From Castellaniella sp049673105 (GTDB lineage Bacteria > Pseudomonadota > Gammaproteobacteria > Burkholderiales > Burkholderiaceae_B), in assembly GCF_049673105.1 (NCBI RefSeq), contig NZ_JBATXG010000020.1:119049-183048 (forward strand): DNA of 64,000 nt, read 5' to 3'. Under the pieces are notes generated by a model. It saw nothing but the letters and a program-made list of their open reading frames with translations. It did not search any database and was not told where the DNA came from. The position numbers and the translations under genes are program-made. Positions 1-8,800 of this stretch are shown here, piece after piece (positions within the stretch are counted from its first letter, which is position 1; each line of letters starts with the position of its first letter).

Positions 1-1
1 G

Positions 2-490
2 GATACGGGGGAAGAGGTCGAAGACCCACGTGCCGAATTGGTGCGCCGCTTGCTGGAATACGAGCGCATGAAACTGGCGGCGCAACGCCTGGATGCCTTG
101 CCGCGCGTGGGTCGCGATTTTCAGTTGGCCCATGCGCAGGCCGACCTGAGCGTCGAGGTTCTGTTGCCCGAAATCAGCCCGACGGATCTGAAAGACGCCT
201 GGCAGGCCATTTTGCAGCGCGCGCGCCTGAATGCCAGCCACCGCATCACGCGTGAACAGCTGTCCGTGCGCGATCACATGAGCCACATCCTGCGGCGTCT
301 GTCCGATGTGCGTTTCATGGAATTTACCGAATTGTTCATGGAACGCGTCCGCATGGGCGAGCCGGCGGCGGTGATCGTCGTGCATTTTCTGGCTCTGTTG
401 GAATTGACGCGCGAATCCCTGCTTGAAATTACCCAGGCGGCGCCGTATGCGCCGCTGTATGTCAGATTGTCTTATACACGCTCGGCCTGA
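2..490 (+). CDS. scpA: Segregation and condensation protein A, C-terminal part (5' end outside window)
   Basis: The frame is open from the first bases of the window, so the N-terminus lies upstream. The visible 162 residues match the C-terminal part of ScpA, the kleisin subunit that bridges SMC heads with ScpB in chromosome condensation. Support includes the charged helical stretch EYERMKLAAQRLDAL and the terminal winged-helix region with the pattern VVHFLALLELTRESLLEITQ. It ends 21 bases before the chosen panC start, so the two are probably co-transcribed. No internal defect is seen. The family call rests on recognised sequence, not on a search. Confidence 0.88.
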   Translation, partial: DTGEEVEDPRAELVRRLLEYERMKLAAQRLDALPRVGRDFQLAHAQADLSVEVLLPEISPTDLKDAWQAILQRARLNASHRITREQLSVRDHMSHILRRLSDVRFMEFTELFMERVRMGEPAAVIVVHFLALLELTRESLLEITQAAPYAPLYVRLSYTRSA

Positions 491-511
491 TGGCCCGTGC
501 CGGAGTTTCCT

Positions 512-1366
512 GTGAAAGTTGTTCATTCCATCGAAGATTTGCGCAACCAGCTGCGCGGCCAGTTGCGCGTTGCTTTCGTGCCGACCATGGGCAATCTGCA
601 TGCCGCCCATTTGTCCCTGATGCGTCTGGCGCGTCAGCATGGCGATCCGGTGGTGGCCAGCATTTTCGTCAATCGCCTGCAGTTCGGGCCACACGAGGAT
701 TTCGACCGCTACCCGCGCACGCTGGCGCAAGACATCGAAAAGCTGGAAGGCGAGCGCGACGTATATGTGCTGTTCGCCCCGGACGAGCGCGAACTGTATC
801 CCGAGCCGCAAAATTTCCGCATTCAGCCCGGCGATGCGCTGGGCAAGATCCTGGAAGGCGAATTTCGCCCGGATTTTTTCATGGGTGTCAGCACGGTCGT
901 GCTGAAGCTCTTTTCCTGTGTGCAGCCGCAGGTGGCGGTGTTCGGCAAAAAAGACTATCAGCAGTTGATGGTGGTGCGGGCCATGTGCCGGCAGTTTCAG
1001 TTGCCGGTGGAAATTCTCGCGCATGAGACCGTGCGTGATCCCGATGGCCTGGCCCTGTCGTCGCGCAATCGTTACCTGTCGGCGGATGAGCGCGCCGAGG
1101 CTCCGCAGCTGTACGGCCTGCTGCAGCAGGTGCGCGACATGATCGCCAGCGGTCGCAGCGATTGTGCAGCGGCGGAATCCCAGGCGCTGCAGACTTTGCG
1201 CGACCGGGGCTGGGACCCTGATTATGTGTCCGTGCGCCGCCAGCGCGACCTGTTGGCGCCGACAGCGGCTGAAATCCACGAGGGCGAACCGCTGGTCGTG
1301 CTGACGGCGGCCCGTCTGGGCGCAACGCGCCTGATCGACAATCTGGAATTTCAAGCCGGACGCTAA
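512..1366 (+). CDS. panC: Pantothenate synthetase (pantoate--beta-alanine ligase)
   Basis: Joins pantoate and beta-alanine with ATP to make pantothenate, the coenzyme A precursor; cytoplasmic. The protein is 284 residues, normal for the family. The GTG at 512 is chosen because GGAG lies 6 bases upstream (502-505) and the resulting start, MKVVHSIEDLR, matches Bordetella PanC. A GTG at 497 would add five residues. Family blocks seen include PTMGNLH (24-30), FVNRLQFGP, EGEFRPDFF, VFGKKDYQQL and the KMSKS-like region LALSSRNRYLS. The HIGH-type nucleotide-binding motif, normally HxGH, reads H30-A-A-H33, so its glycine is alanine. The flanking sequence is intact, so this looks like a natural substitution. 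panB and panD are not in the window. Confidence 0.95.
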   Translation: MKVVHSIEDLRNQLRGQLRVAFVPTMGNLHAAHLSLMRLARQHGDPVVASIFVNRLQFGPHEDFDRYPRTLAQDIEKLEGERDVYVLFAPDERELYPEPQNFRIQPGDALGKILEGEFRPDFFMGVSTVVLKLFSCVQPQVAVFGKKDYQQLMVVRAMCRQFQLPVEILAHETVRDPDGLALSSRNRYLSADERAEAPQLYGLLQQVRDMIASGRSDCAAAESQALQTLRDRGWDPDYVSVRRQRDLLAPTAAEIHEGEPLVVLTAARLGATRLIDNLEFQAGR

Positions 1367-1403
1367 GCGCCTCGCAGATCCCCCCCGGGTGGCTGTTTTC
1401 TGT

Positions 1404-1419
1404 CTGTCAGGCCTGACAG
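1404..1419. promoter_or_regulatory. Perfect 16-bp palindrome upstream of the LuxR-type gene
   Basis: CTGTCAGGCCTGACAG is its own reverse complement. It lies 38 bases after panC and 65 bases before the LuxR-type regulator. It has no loop and no T-tract, so it resembles a dimeric-regulator operator more than a terminator. The bound protein is unknown; autoregulation by the adjacent LuxR-type protein is one possibility. Confidence 0.4.
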
Positions 1420-1484
1420 CTGTTCGTCACCGGGGGTTATGACAGAATCCCTGCACCAAAAGCAAGATAAAAAGGGGGACTGTC

Positions 1485-1835
1485 ATGTCGATCATGGGCA
1501 TGCACCTGGGGGATGTTCCGCCCGGCGCTCAGGCCATTCAGCGTCTGACCCTGCGGGAACGCGAGGTCGCGGATTACATCACGCGGGGGCGCTCCAATAA
1601 ATACATCGCTGCGGAACTGGGAGTATCGCAGCGCACCATCGAGGCGCATCGCGCCCGTATTTTCATGAAGATCGGCGTGCGCAATGCCGTCGAACTGACG
1701 CAGCACTACGTGCGCTGGAAATTGCCGCTGGCCGACGAGCAAGGGGCGGGCCGGCACCATCGGTGCCAGGCGCAGCGCCCGGCACCGGGGCAGCGATCAG
1801 GGCGCGTCGCAGCGCTGGGCCGGCTGGGACGCTAG
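1485..1835 (+). CDS. Small orphan LuxR/FixJ-type DNA-binding regulator
   Basis: A 116-residue protein made almost wholly of a LuxR-type helix-turn-helix (about residues 19-82). It contains LTLREREVADYITRGRSNKYI, the GVSQRTIEAHRARI recognition helix and the trailing MKIGVRNAVEL. There is no receiver or autoinducer domain, so it is a stand-alone output domain. AGGGGG about 6 bases before the ATG supports the start. The last 35 residues are low-complexity (RHHRCQAQRPAPGQRSGR) and the final 39 bases overlap the convergent lipoprotein gene, so the tail may be a recent extension. Target genes are unknown; the palindrome at 1404-1419 is a candidate site. Confidence 0.75.
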   Translation: MSIMGMHLGDVPPGAQAIQRLTLREREVADYITRGRSNKYIAAELGVSQRTIEAHRARIFMKIGVRNAVELTQHYVRWKLPLADEQGAGRHHRCQAQRPAPGQRSGRVAALGRLGR

Positions 1836-2474
1836 CTCGGCGATCGGGTCCAGATCGGCCTGGCGAGTCAGGCTGGAGTCCAGCAAGGGCGCCTTGCCGT
1901 TCACCCGTACCACGCGCAGCACGTTCGAGGTGCTGAATTCCAGGCTGGCGCGGGTGTGTTCACCGCTTTGCAGCACGATGCGCACCGGGGCATCGCCGGT
2001 CAGGAACCAGCAGCCCATCGTGGCGCGGGCAGGACTGCTGCCATCCACAGGGGTGCTGCGGGCGCGCCATTGGCCATCGGGCGCCAGCGTCAGGGTCATG
2101 CGATTGGAGGGGCATTGCCCGCTGTCTGCGCAGGCGATGGTGCCCAGATAGGTGCGTGTGTCAGCGAGCGCCTGGGGCAGGTTTTGCCGGGCGGTGCTGG
2201 CCGCCGGTGCAGCGCCTGCGCCAGCTCCGGCGGACGCGTCTGACTGGCTGCCGGCTGCCGAGGATGCCTGAGCCTGGCCGCCAAAGCCCAGCTGAAGCTG
2301 AGAAGGCGCCTGGGCGGCGGAATCCCCCTGAGCACGCTGGCGGGCATCGGATACCGTGCTGTCGCGTGGGGTGTCGTAGTAGCCGGGGGCGCGCTGCTGG
2401 GCGCAGGCGCTCAAGAGCACTATCAGGCTCAGGCTGAGCAAGCGGATCGGGGAAAGGAAAGGAAGGCGCGGCAT
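1797..2474 (-). CDS. Putative lipoprotein, META/NlpE-like C-terminal domain
   Basis: Encodes 225 residues. A type II signal peptide is visible: basic start, hydrophobic LLSLSLIVLL, lipobox LSAC with Cys24 as the lipidated residue, so the product is membrane-anchored in the periplasm or outer membrane. Residues 30-100 are a low-complexity Ala/Gly/Ser/Gln linker. The C-terminal part (about 105-225) has TYLGTIACADSGQC followed by TLTLAPDGQW. This resembles the start of NlpE/META-type beta-barrel domains, but the resemblance is loose. Function unknown. It is convergent with the LuxR-type gene and divergent from the prepilin peptidase. Confidence 0.65.
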   Translation of the reverse strand: MPRLPFLSPIRLLSLSLIVLLSACAQQRAPGYYDTPRDSTVSDARQRAQGDSAAQAPSQLQLGFGGQAQASSAAGSQSDASAGAGAGAAPAASTARQNLPQALADTRTYLGTIACADSGQCPSNRMTLTLAPDGQWRARSTPVDGSSPARATMGCWFLTGDAPVRIVLQSGEHTRASLEFSTSNVLRVVRVNGKAPLLDSSLTRQADLDPIAELASQPAQRCDAP

Positions 2475-2546
2475 GACGGTATGGGTCAGGTGGGCGAAAA
2501 CGCCATTCTACGCATTTGCAGCCTGCTTGGGCAGGGTGGCGCGGAT

Positions 2547-3260
2547 ATGAGCGCTCTCCTGGACGCCGTTTGCGCATCGTGGTCGTGGCTGGCGGCGGGG
2601 ATGGTCGGCGGGTGCGCCTGGTGGGGAATGGGGCTGGCGCGCTGGGCACAGGCATATCACCGCCGTGTACGGGCCGGGGCGCCCGCCGTTGCCGCTACGC
2701 TATGGCGCGCAGCCCTGCATGCGCGCCGACAGCCTGTCCGATGGCGACGGGATGGCGTGGGCGGCGTGGCAGCCGGTACCCTGGCAGCGGGTATCTTGTA
2801 TCTGCAGGGCTGGGCCGGCATGGGATCGTTGCTGCTTGGCATGGGCATGATGTCCCTGGCCTGGCTGGATGCGCGCAGCGGCTTGCTGCCGGATGCCTTG
2901 ACTCTGCCTTTGATGGGAGCGGGCTGGTGGCTGGGGCGGCTGGATGTCTGGTCGGCGGTGCTTGCATCGCTTTCCGTCTGGGCGGGCCTGGCGATCCTGG
3001 CCTGGCTATATCGCCGCGTGCGCGGGCGGGATGGCTTTGGCGGCGGCGATATCAAATGCCTGGCCATGCTGGCCGGCTGGCTGGGCGGGGTGCCCGCGCT
3101 GACCCTCTTGTGGACGGCCAGTCTGTTGGGCCTGCTGGGCTGGGTCTGCCACCGATCCCGACAGCGGGTCTACCCCTTTGGCCCCTATCTGGCTCTGGCG
3201 ACAGGCCCGTGGTTGTTGTGGCCCCAGGGGGTGGCCTTGCTGCTGGACGGGCTGATGTAA
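2547..3260 (+). CDS. Type IV prepilin peptidase (A24), short form without methyltransferase domain
   Basis: An integral membrane aspartyl protease that would cleave leader peptides of type IV pilins or type II secretion pseudopilins. Both catalytic aspartates are visible: D108 in LDAR and D168 in the GxGD motif (FGGGDIK). Several hydrophobic segments surround them. At 237 residues it is shorter than PilD (about 290), and the N-terminal CxxC zinc/methyltransferase domain is absent, so it may only cleave. The ATG at 2547 is preferred; the frame stays open to 2481 but that stretch does not resemble the family. pilB and pilC, which often precede pilD-coaE in related genomes, are missing here. A Flp/Tad-type CpaA role is possible. 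Confidence 0.75.
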   Translation: MSALLDAVCASWSWLAAGMVGGCAWWGMGLARWAQAYHRRVRAGAPAVAATLWRAALHARRQPVRWRRDGVGGVAAGTLAAGILYLQGWAGMGSLLLGMGMMSLAWLDARSGLLPDALTLPLMGAGWWLGRLDVWSAVLASLSVWAGLAILAWLYRRVRGRDGFGGGDIKCLAMLAGWLGGVPALTLLWTASLLGLLGWVCHRSRQRVYPFGPYLALATGPWLLWPQGVALLLDGLM

Positions 3261-3292
3261 AGTCATGGTTTCATCTTTGTCGGGATCGACGC

Positions 3293-3925
3293 ATGTTTTC
3301 CATCGGGCTGACCGGCGGTATCGGATCCGGTAAAACCCAGGTGGCCGACTGGCTGGCTGAATGGGGGGCTGCGGTGATCGATACGGATCAGATCGCGCAT
3401 GCGCTGACGGCGGCTGGCGGCCCGGCAATCGAACCCGTGCGCCAGGCGTTCGGGCCGGCCTCGATTGCTGCCGATGGCAGCCTGGATCGGGCGTGGATGC
3501 GCGAGCGGGTCTTCAGCGATGCGTCCGTCAGGCAGCGGTTGGAGGCCATTCTGCACCCTTTGATCGACCAGGCAGTGCGGGATCGGGCCGCGCACACACA
3601 AGGCTTGTATCGGGTGTATGTAGTGCCGCTGCTGGTGGAATCCGGGCGCTGGCGGGATCGGGTGGATCGCATCTGCGTGGTCGATTGCGATCCGGCGACG
3701 CAGATTCGCCGGGTGCAGAGCCGCAGCGGGCTGACGCCAGAGGCCATTGAGCGTATCATGTCCGCTCAGGCTGCCCGGGGGGATCGCTTGGCTGTTGCAG
3801 ACGATGTCATCGTGAATGACGGCGATACCAGTTTGGATATGCTGCGTCAGCGATCCCGGCAATGTCACCAGTTATGGTGCGATCTGGCCTCCCGGTCGTT
3901 GCGTGGGCCGACCATTCATGATTAG
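3293..3925 (+). CDS. coaE: Dephospho-CoA kinase
   Basis: Catalyses the last step of coenzyme A synthesis, phosphorylating the ribose 3'-OH of dephospho-CoA. It is 210 residues, typical. The P-loop TGGIGSGKT is at residues 7-15, followed by the family block VIDTDQIAHALT and the lid region RVQSRSGLTPEAIERIMSAQ. The frame is open far upstream because of the overlapping prepilin peptidase gene, but the ATG at 3293 gives the canonical N-terminus MFSIGLTGG. It sits 32 bases after the peptidase gene and 12 bases before zapD, the usual betaproteobacterial order, so the three are probably co-transcribed. Confidence 0.95.
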   Translation: MFSIGLTGGIGSGKTQVADWLAEWGAAVIDTDQIAHALTAAGGPAIEPVRQAFGPASIAADGSLDRAWMRERVFSDASVRQRLEAILHPLIDQAVRDRAAHTQGLYRVYVVPLLVESGRWRDRVDRICVVDCDPATQIRRVQSRSGLTPEAIERIMSAQAARGDRLAVADDVIVNDGDTSLDMLRQRSRQCHQLWCDLASRSLRGPTIHD

Positions 3926-3937
3926 GGTCTTTTGCGT

Positions 3938-4690
3938 GTGATTCTATACGAGTATCCCTGCAATGAACGTGTACGCACTCTGCTCCGGGTAGAGTATCTC
4001 TTCGACCGCCTGTTCTATTTCATGCGCGGCGAAGACGCGCATCATCATCAGATCGCCATGGCGGCGCTGTTCGACCTGCTCGACGTATGCGAACGCGCCG
4101 ATGTCCGCACCGCCGTCCTGCAGGATCTCGACCGGCATCGTTCGGCCCTGTCTGCCTTGCGGGAACACCCTGGGGTGGACCGGACGACGGTGGACAATCT
4201 GCTGGATGAAATCCAGGCCGTGTCGGCGGCCCTGGCCGGCCAGGGCCGTATCGGTCAGTGCTTGCGCGACAACGAATGGCTGGCCAGTTTGCGCGGGCGG
4301 ATCACCATGCCGGGCGGCTCCTCGTCCGTCGATTTGCCGTCCTACTATGCCTGGCAGATCAAAGCGCCCGATGCGCGGATGCACGACCTGCAGGGGTGGA
4401 TCGACCCGCTGTTGCCTTTGCACAGGGCCATGGCCCTGATTCTGCAATTGCTGCGCGATGCGGGCGATGCCCGCGATCAGATGGCCAGTCAGGGTGCCTA
4501 CCAGGAAATGCTGGGCGGCAAGACCTTTCAGCTGTTACGGGTCTGGGTCGATCCGCAACTGCAGGTATTCCCCGAAATCAGCGCGAATAAATACGTTATC
4601 TGGGTTCGGTTTTCTGCGCAGGATAATGTGCTCAAGCCGCAGCCGGTCAGCCGCGACATTGCTTTTCGCCTTGCCCGCTGCAATCTTTAA
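3938..4690 (+). CDS. zapD: Cell division protein ZapD (FtsZ-bundling factor)
   Basis: Cytoplasmic protein that cross-links FtsZ filaments and stabilises the Z ring (formerly YacF, DUF1342). The 250 residues include the characteristic start ILYEYPCNERVRTLLRVEYLFDR and the late block GGKTFQLLRVWVD. The GTG at 3938 is preferred over the TTG at 3932 because AGGG at 3924-3927 is better spaced and ZapD homologues begin with MILYEYP. The small zinc protein yacG, which often follows zapD, is not found before the efflux operon. Confidence 0.93.
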   Translation: MILYEYPCNERVRTLLRVEYLFDRLFYFMRGEDAHHHQIAMAALFDLLDVCERADVRTAVLQDLDRHRSALSALREHPGVDRTTVDNLLDEIQAVSAALAGQGRIGQCLRDNEWLASLRGRITMPGGSSSVDLPSYYAWQIKAPDARMHDLQGWIDPLLPLHRAMALILQLLRDAGDARDQMASQGAYQEMLGGKTFQLLRVWVDPQLQVFPEISANKYVIWVRFSAQDNVLKPQPVSRDIAFRLARCNL

Positions 4691-4707
4691 ATCCAGGTTT
4701 TTCCATC

Positions 4708-5898
4708 ATGATCAATTCCAAGACGCAGCCTGTGGGCGCGCGCCGCAGATTTTGGGTCTGGGCGTTGCTGTGCGCGGGTGTCGCCGTGGCGCTCTGGCTG
4801 TTCTGGCCTCAGGGGGCGGACCAATCCGCGAGCCGGGGGTTTCGCGGCGGCTCGGGGCAGGCCACCCCGGTATCCGTCGTCTCTGTGGAAAGCGGTCAGA
4901 TCGACCGCACGCTGCGTGCCTTGGGCACGGTCAACGCCCCGGCGACCATCACCATCCGCTCGCGGGTGGATGGGCCGCTGGAATCTCTGCATTTCACGGA
5001 TGGCCAGTCGGTCAAAGCGGGAGACCTGCTGGCGGTCATTGACCCGCGTCCTTTCCAGATCCAGCTGCAACAGGCGCAAGGCCAGCAGGCGCAACATGCC
5101 GCTCAGCTGGACAACGCCCGCCGGGACCTGGCGCGGTACGAACAGCTCTTCAAACAGGACTCGGTGGCCCGTCAGCAACTGGATACCGCCCGCGCGCAGG
5201 TGCGGGAAATGCAGGGCCAGGCGACCATCGACCAGGCGGCTGTGGACAATGCCCGCTTGCAGCTTAGCTACACTCGGATTACCGCCCCCGTGACGGGTCG
5301 TCTGGGTTTGCGCAAGGTAGACGTCGGCAATATGGTGCATGCCTCGGATGCGGACGGGCTGGTGGTGTTGACCCAGAACCAGCCGATTGATGTCGTGTTT
5401 GCCATTCCGCAGACCCGCTTGCAGGCGTTGCTGGACGCCCGGCGCACCGAGGCCGGCCTGCAGACGCAATTGCTGGGCCAGGCCGGCGGGCCGGTGCTGG
5501 CGACGGGCCGATTGATCGCCGTGGACAATCAGATCGATGTCGCGACTGGCACGGTGCAGCTCAAGGCGCGCTTTGACAATGCCGATGAGTCCCTGTTCCC
5601 CAACCAATTCGTGCAGGTGCGGTTGCGCCTGGGTCTGGAATCCGGGCTGGTGGTGCCGCTGCGGGCCGTGCAGCGCGGTTCGGTCGGCGAATACGTCTAC
5701 CGGGTGGATGCCGAACTGAAGGCCCATGTCGTGCCGGTGGTGACCGGGGTGGATGATGGCAGGCGAGTCGTCGTCGAATCCGGTCTGCAGCAGGGCGATA
5801 GCCTGGTGGTGGAAGGCACGGATCGTCTGCGCGAGGGCAGTCTGGTGGAAGTGGTGACGCCGCCGGCAGCCGCTGCACCCCAGGACCCCGGTTCGTGA
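4708..5898 (+). CDS. mdtA: RND efflux periplasmic adaptor (MdtA/MuxA-like)
   Basis: Membrane-fusion subunit that links inner-membrane RND pumps to the outer-membrane channel. It is 396 residues with one N-terminal membrane anchor (about 16-33). The lipoyl/barrel-sandwich region follows (LGTVNAPATITIRSRVDGPLE), then a coiled-coil hairpin rich in Gln/Ala around residues 110-185, then beta-barrel and membrane-proximal domains (ITAPVTGRLGLRKVDVG). It is the first gene of a tight operon and shares GTGA with the next gene. MdtA of E. coli and MuxA of Pseudomonas serve operons of the same design. Substrates cannot be read from sequence. Confidence 0.92.
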   Translation: MINSKTQPVGARRRFWVWALLCAGVAVALWLFWPQGADQSASRGFRGGSGQATPVSVVSVESGQIDRTLRALGTVNAPATITIRSRVDGPLESLHFTDGQSVKAGDLLAVIDPRPFQIQLQQAQGQQAQHAAQLDNARRDLARYEQLFKQDSVARQQLDTARAQVREMQGQATIDQAAVDNARLQLSYTRITAPVTGRLGLRKVDVGNMVHASDADGLVVLTQNQPIDVVFAIPQTRLQALLDARRTEAGLQTQLLGQAGGPVLATGRLIAVDNQIDVATGTVQLKARFDNADESLFPNQFVQVRLRLGLESGLVVPLRAVQRGSVGEYVYRVDAELKAHVVPVVTGVDDGRRVVVESGLQQGDSLVVEGTDRLREGSLVEVVTPPAAAAPQDPGS

Positions 5899-8800
5899 AT
5901 CTGTCGCGCCCGTTCATCTTGCGGCCCATCGCCACCATGCTGGCGATGGTTGCCCTGGCGCTGGCAGGTTTGATGGGGTACCGGGAGCTGCCCGTATCCG
6001 CCCTGCCTCAGGTGGACTTTCCCACCATTCAGGTGACGACGCTGTATCCGGGGGCGGGGCCGGACGTGATGACGGCGCTCGTGACATCGCCGCTGGAACG
6101 CCAGTTCGGTCAGATGCCTGGCCTGTCGCAGATGCTGTCCACCAGCTCGGGCGGGTCGTCGCGGATCACCCTGCGGTTCGATCTGGGCCTGTCGCTGGAT
6201 GTGGCCGAACAGGAAGTGCAGGCGGCCATCAATGCGGCCTCGAATCTGCTGCCCTCGGATATGCCGTCCCCGCCCATCTACCGCAAGGTCAATCCGGCAG
6301 ATGCGCCCGTGATGACGCTGGCGGTGACGTCGCCCACCTTGCCGCTGGATCAGGTGCGGGATCTGATTGAAGTGCGGGTGGTGCAGAAACTATCCCAGAT
6401 CAGCGGCGTGGGGCTGGTCAGTGTGGCGGGCGGGCAGCGGCCCGCCGTGCGCATTCAGGTCGACCCTCAGGCGCTGGCGGCGCACAAGCTGACTTTGGCG
6501 GATGTGCGCCGCGCCGTGACCCAGGCCAACGTCAATCAGCCCAAAGGCAATCTGGACGGGCCGCAACGTTCCTTGACCATCAGCGTGAACGATCAGCTGC
6601 AGGACGCCGCCGAATATGAACGTCTGATTCTGACGTATGAAAACGGGGCGCCCTTGCGTCTGGGCGATGTGGCGCAGGTGCGCCGCGCCGCTGAAAATCT
6701 GTACCAGGCTGCCTGGTTCAACCGCCAGCCGGCGATTCTGTTGAACATCCAGCGCCAGCCTGGCGCCAACGTCATTCAGGTGGTTGATCAGATCCAGTCC
6801 CTGCTGCCGGGCCTGCGTCAGACCTTGCCCACCGGCGTGGACGTGCAGGTGGCGTCGGACCGCACGCATACGATCCGGGATTCGGTCGAGCACGTGCAGA
6901 TTGAAATGCTGCTGGCCATCGCCCTGGTGGTGGCCGTGACCTTCGTGTTTCTGCGCACCTGGCGGGCCACCTTGATCCCCGGCGTGGTGGTGCCGCTGTC
7001 CCTGGTCGGCACATTTGGCTTGATGATGCTGATGGGGTTCAGCATCAATAACCTGACATTGATGGCGCTGACCATCGCCACGGGCTTTGTGGTGGATGAC
7101 GCCATCGTCATGATCGAGAACATCGCCCGCCACCTCGAAGAAGGCGAAGACGCGCTGACCGCCTCGCTGCGCGGAGCGCGGCAGATCGGCTTCACCCTGG
7201 TGTCGCTGACGGTCTCGCTGATTGCAGTGCTGATTCCGCTGCTATTCATGGCCGATGTGGTCGGGCGCCTGTTTCAGGAATTCGCAGTGACGCTGGCGGT
7301 GGCGATTTTGCTGTCGCTGCTGATTTCCCTGACCCTGACGCCCATGATGTGCGCCCGCATGCTGCGCCCCGAAGCCCAAGAGCAGCACGGTCGCTTTTTG
7401 CAGGGGTCCGGTCGCATGCTGGATGCGCTGATCGCCTGGTACGACCGGGGCCTGCAGTGGGTGCTGCTGCATCAGCGGGCGACTTTGTGGTTCGCGGTCG
7501 GCACGCTGGCTCTCACGGCGGGCTTGTACGCCGGCATCCCGAAAGGCTTTTTCCCGCAGCAGGATGCCGGGGCGATCCAGGCCATCACCCAGGGCCCGCA
7601 GACGGCTTCGTTTGCCCTCATGTCGCGCCTGCAGCGGGATGCCGTCGATCAGGTGCTGCAGGACCCTGCCGTGGCGTCGGTCACGTCGTTCATCGGCATC
7701 GATGGTGACAACACCACGCTGAATACCGGGCGGCTGCAGATCACGCTGAAACCGCTGGCGCAGCGCAGTGATCGCGCACAGGCCGTCATGGACCGGCTCA
7801 GCCAGGCGCTGCATCAAAAGGCCGATCTGCAAATCTGGCTTCAGCCGGTGCAGGAACTCTCGGTCGAGGATCAGGTAAGCCGGGCGCAGTATCAGATGAC
7901 CGTGTCCAGTCCTGACGATGCTGCGCTGGCGCAGTGGGCGCCGCGTCTGATTCAGGCCATGCAGGACTTGCCCCAGTTGCGCGAGGTGTCCAGCGATCTG
8001 CAGAATCGGGGCCTGGCCTTGGCCGTGCAAGTGGATCGGGATGCGGCTGCCCGCCTGGGGGTGACGCAGGCAGCCATCGATGATGCCTTGTACGACGCTT
8101 TTGGTCAGCGTCTGATTTCCACGATCTACACCCAGTCTGCGCAGTATCGCGTGGTGCTGGAAGCCGATGACGACTTTGTCGGTGGCGGCCCGCAGGCGCT
8201 GGCGCACATTCACGTGCCCACGGCGGGCGGCGGGGTGACGCCGCTGGCGACGGTGGCTCGCTTCGTGCCTGGCGCTGCGTCTTTGGCCGTGCAGCGTCTG
8301 GACCAGTTTCCTGCCGCCACGGTGTCTTTCAATCTGGCGCCGCGGACTGCCCTGTCGGATGCGGTGCAGGCCATCGAATCCGCCCGCGATGCAGTGGGCG
8401 TGCCGGATTCCGTGGATGTGCGGTTCCAGGGCGCCGCGCAGGCGTTTCAAGCGTCCCTGTCCAGCACTCTGTGGCTGCTGCTGGCGGCGGTCATCACCAT
8501 GTATATCGTGCTGGGCGTGCTGTATGAAAGCCTGATCCACCCGGTGACGATTCTGTCCACGCTGCCCTCGGCGGCCATCGGCGCCTTGCTGGCCCTGTGG
8601 ATTGGCGGCACCGAGCTGGACATGATCGGCGTGATCGGCATCATCTTGTTGATCGGCATCGTCAAGAAAAACGCCATCCTGATGATCGATTTTGCCCTGG
8701 ATGCCCAGCGCGAGCGCGGGCTGGGGCCGCAGGCGGCCATCCACGAAGCGGCGCTGCTGCGGTTTCGACCGATCCTGATGACGACGCTGGCGGCGTTTTT

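Noticed and set aside
2516..3292. Long N-terminal extension of coaE
   Set aside because: The residues are a shadow of the overlapping prepilin peptidase; CoaE starts at MFSIGLTGG (3293).
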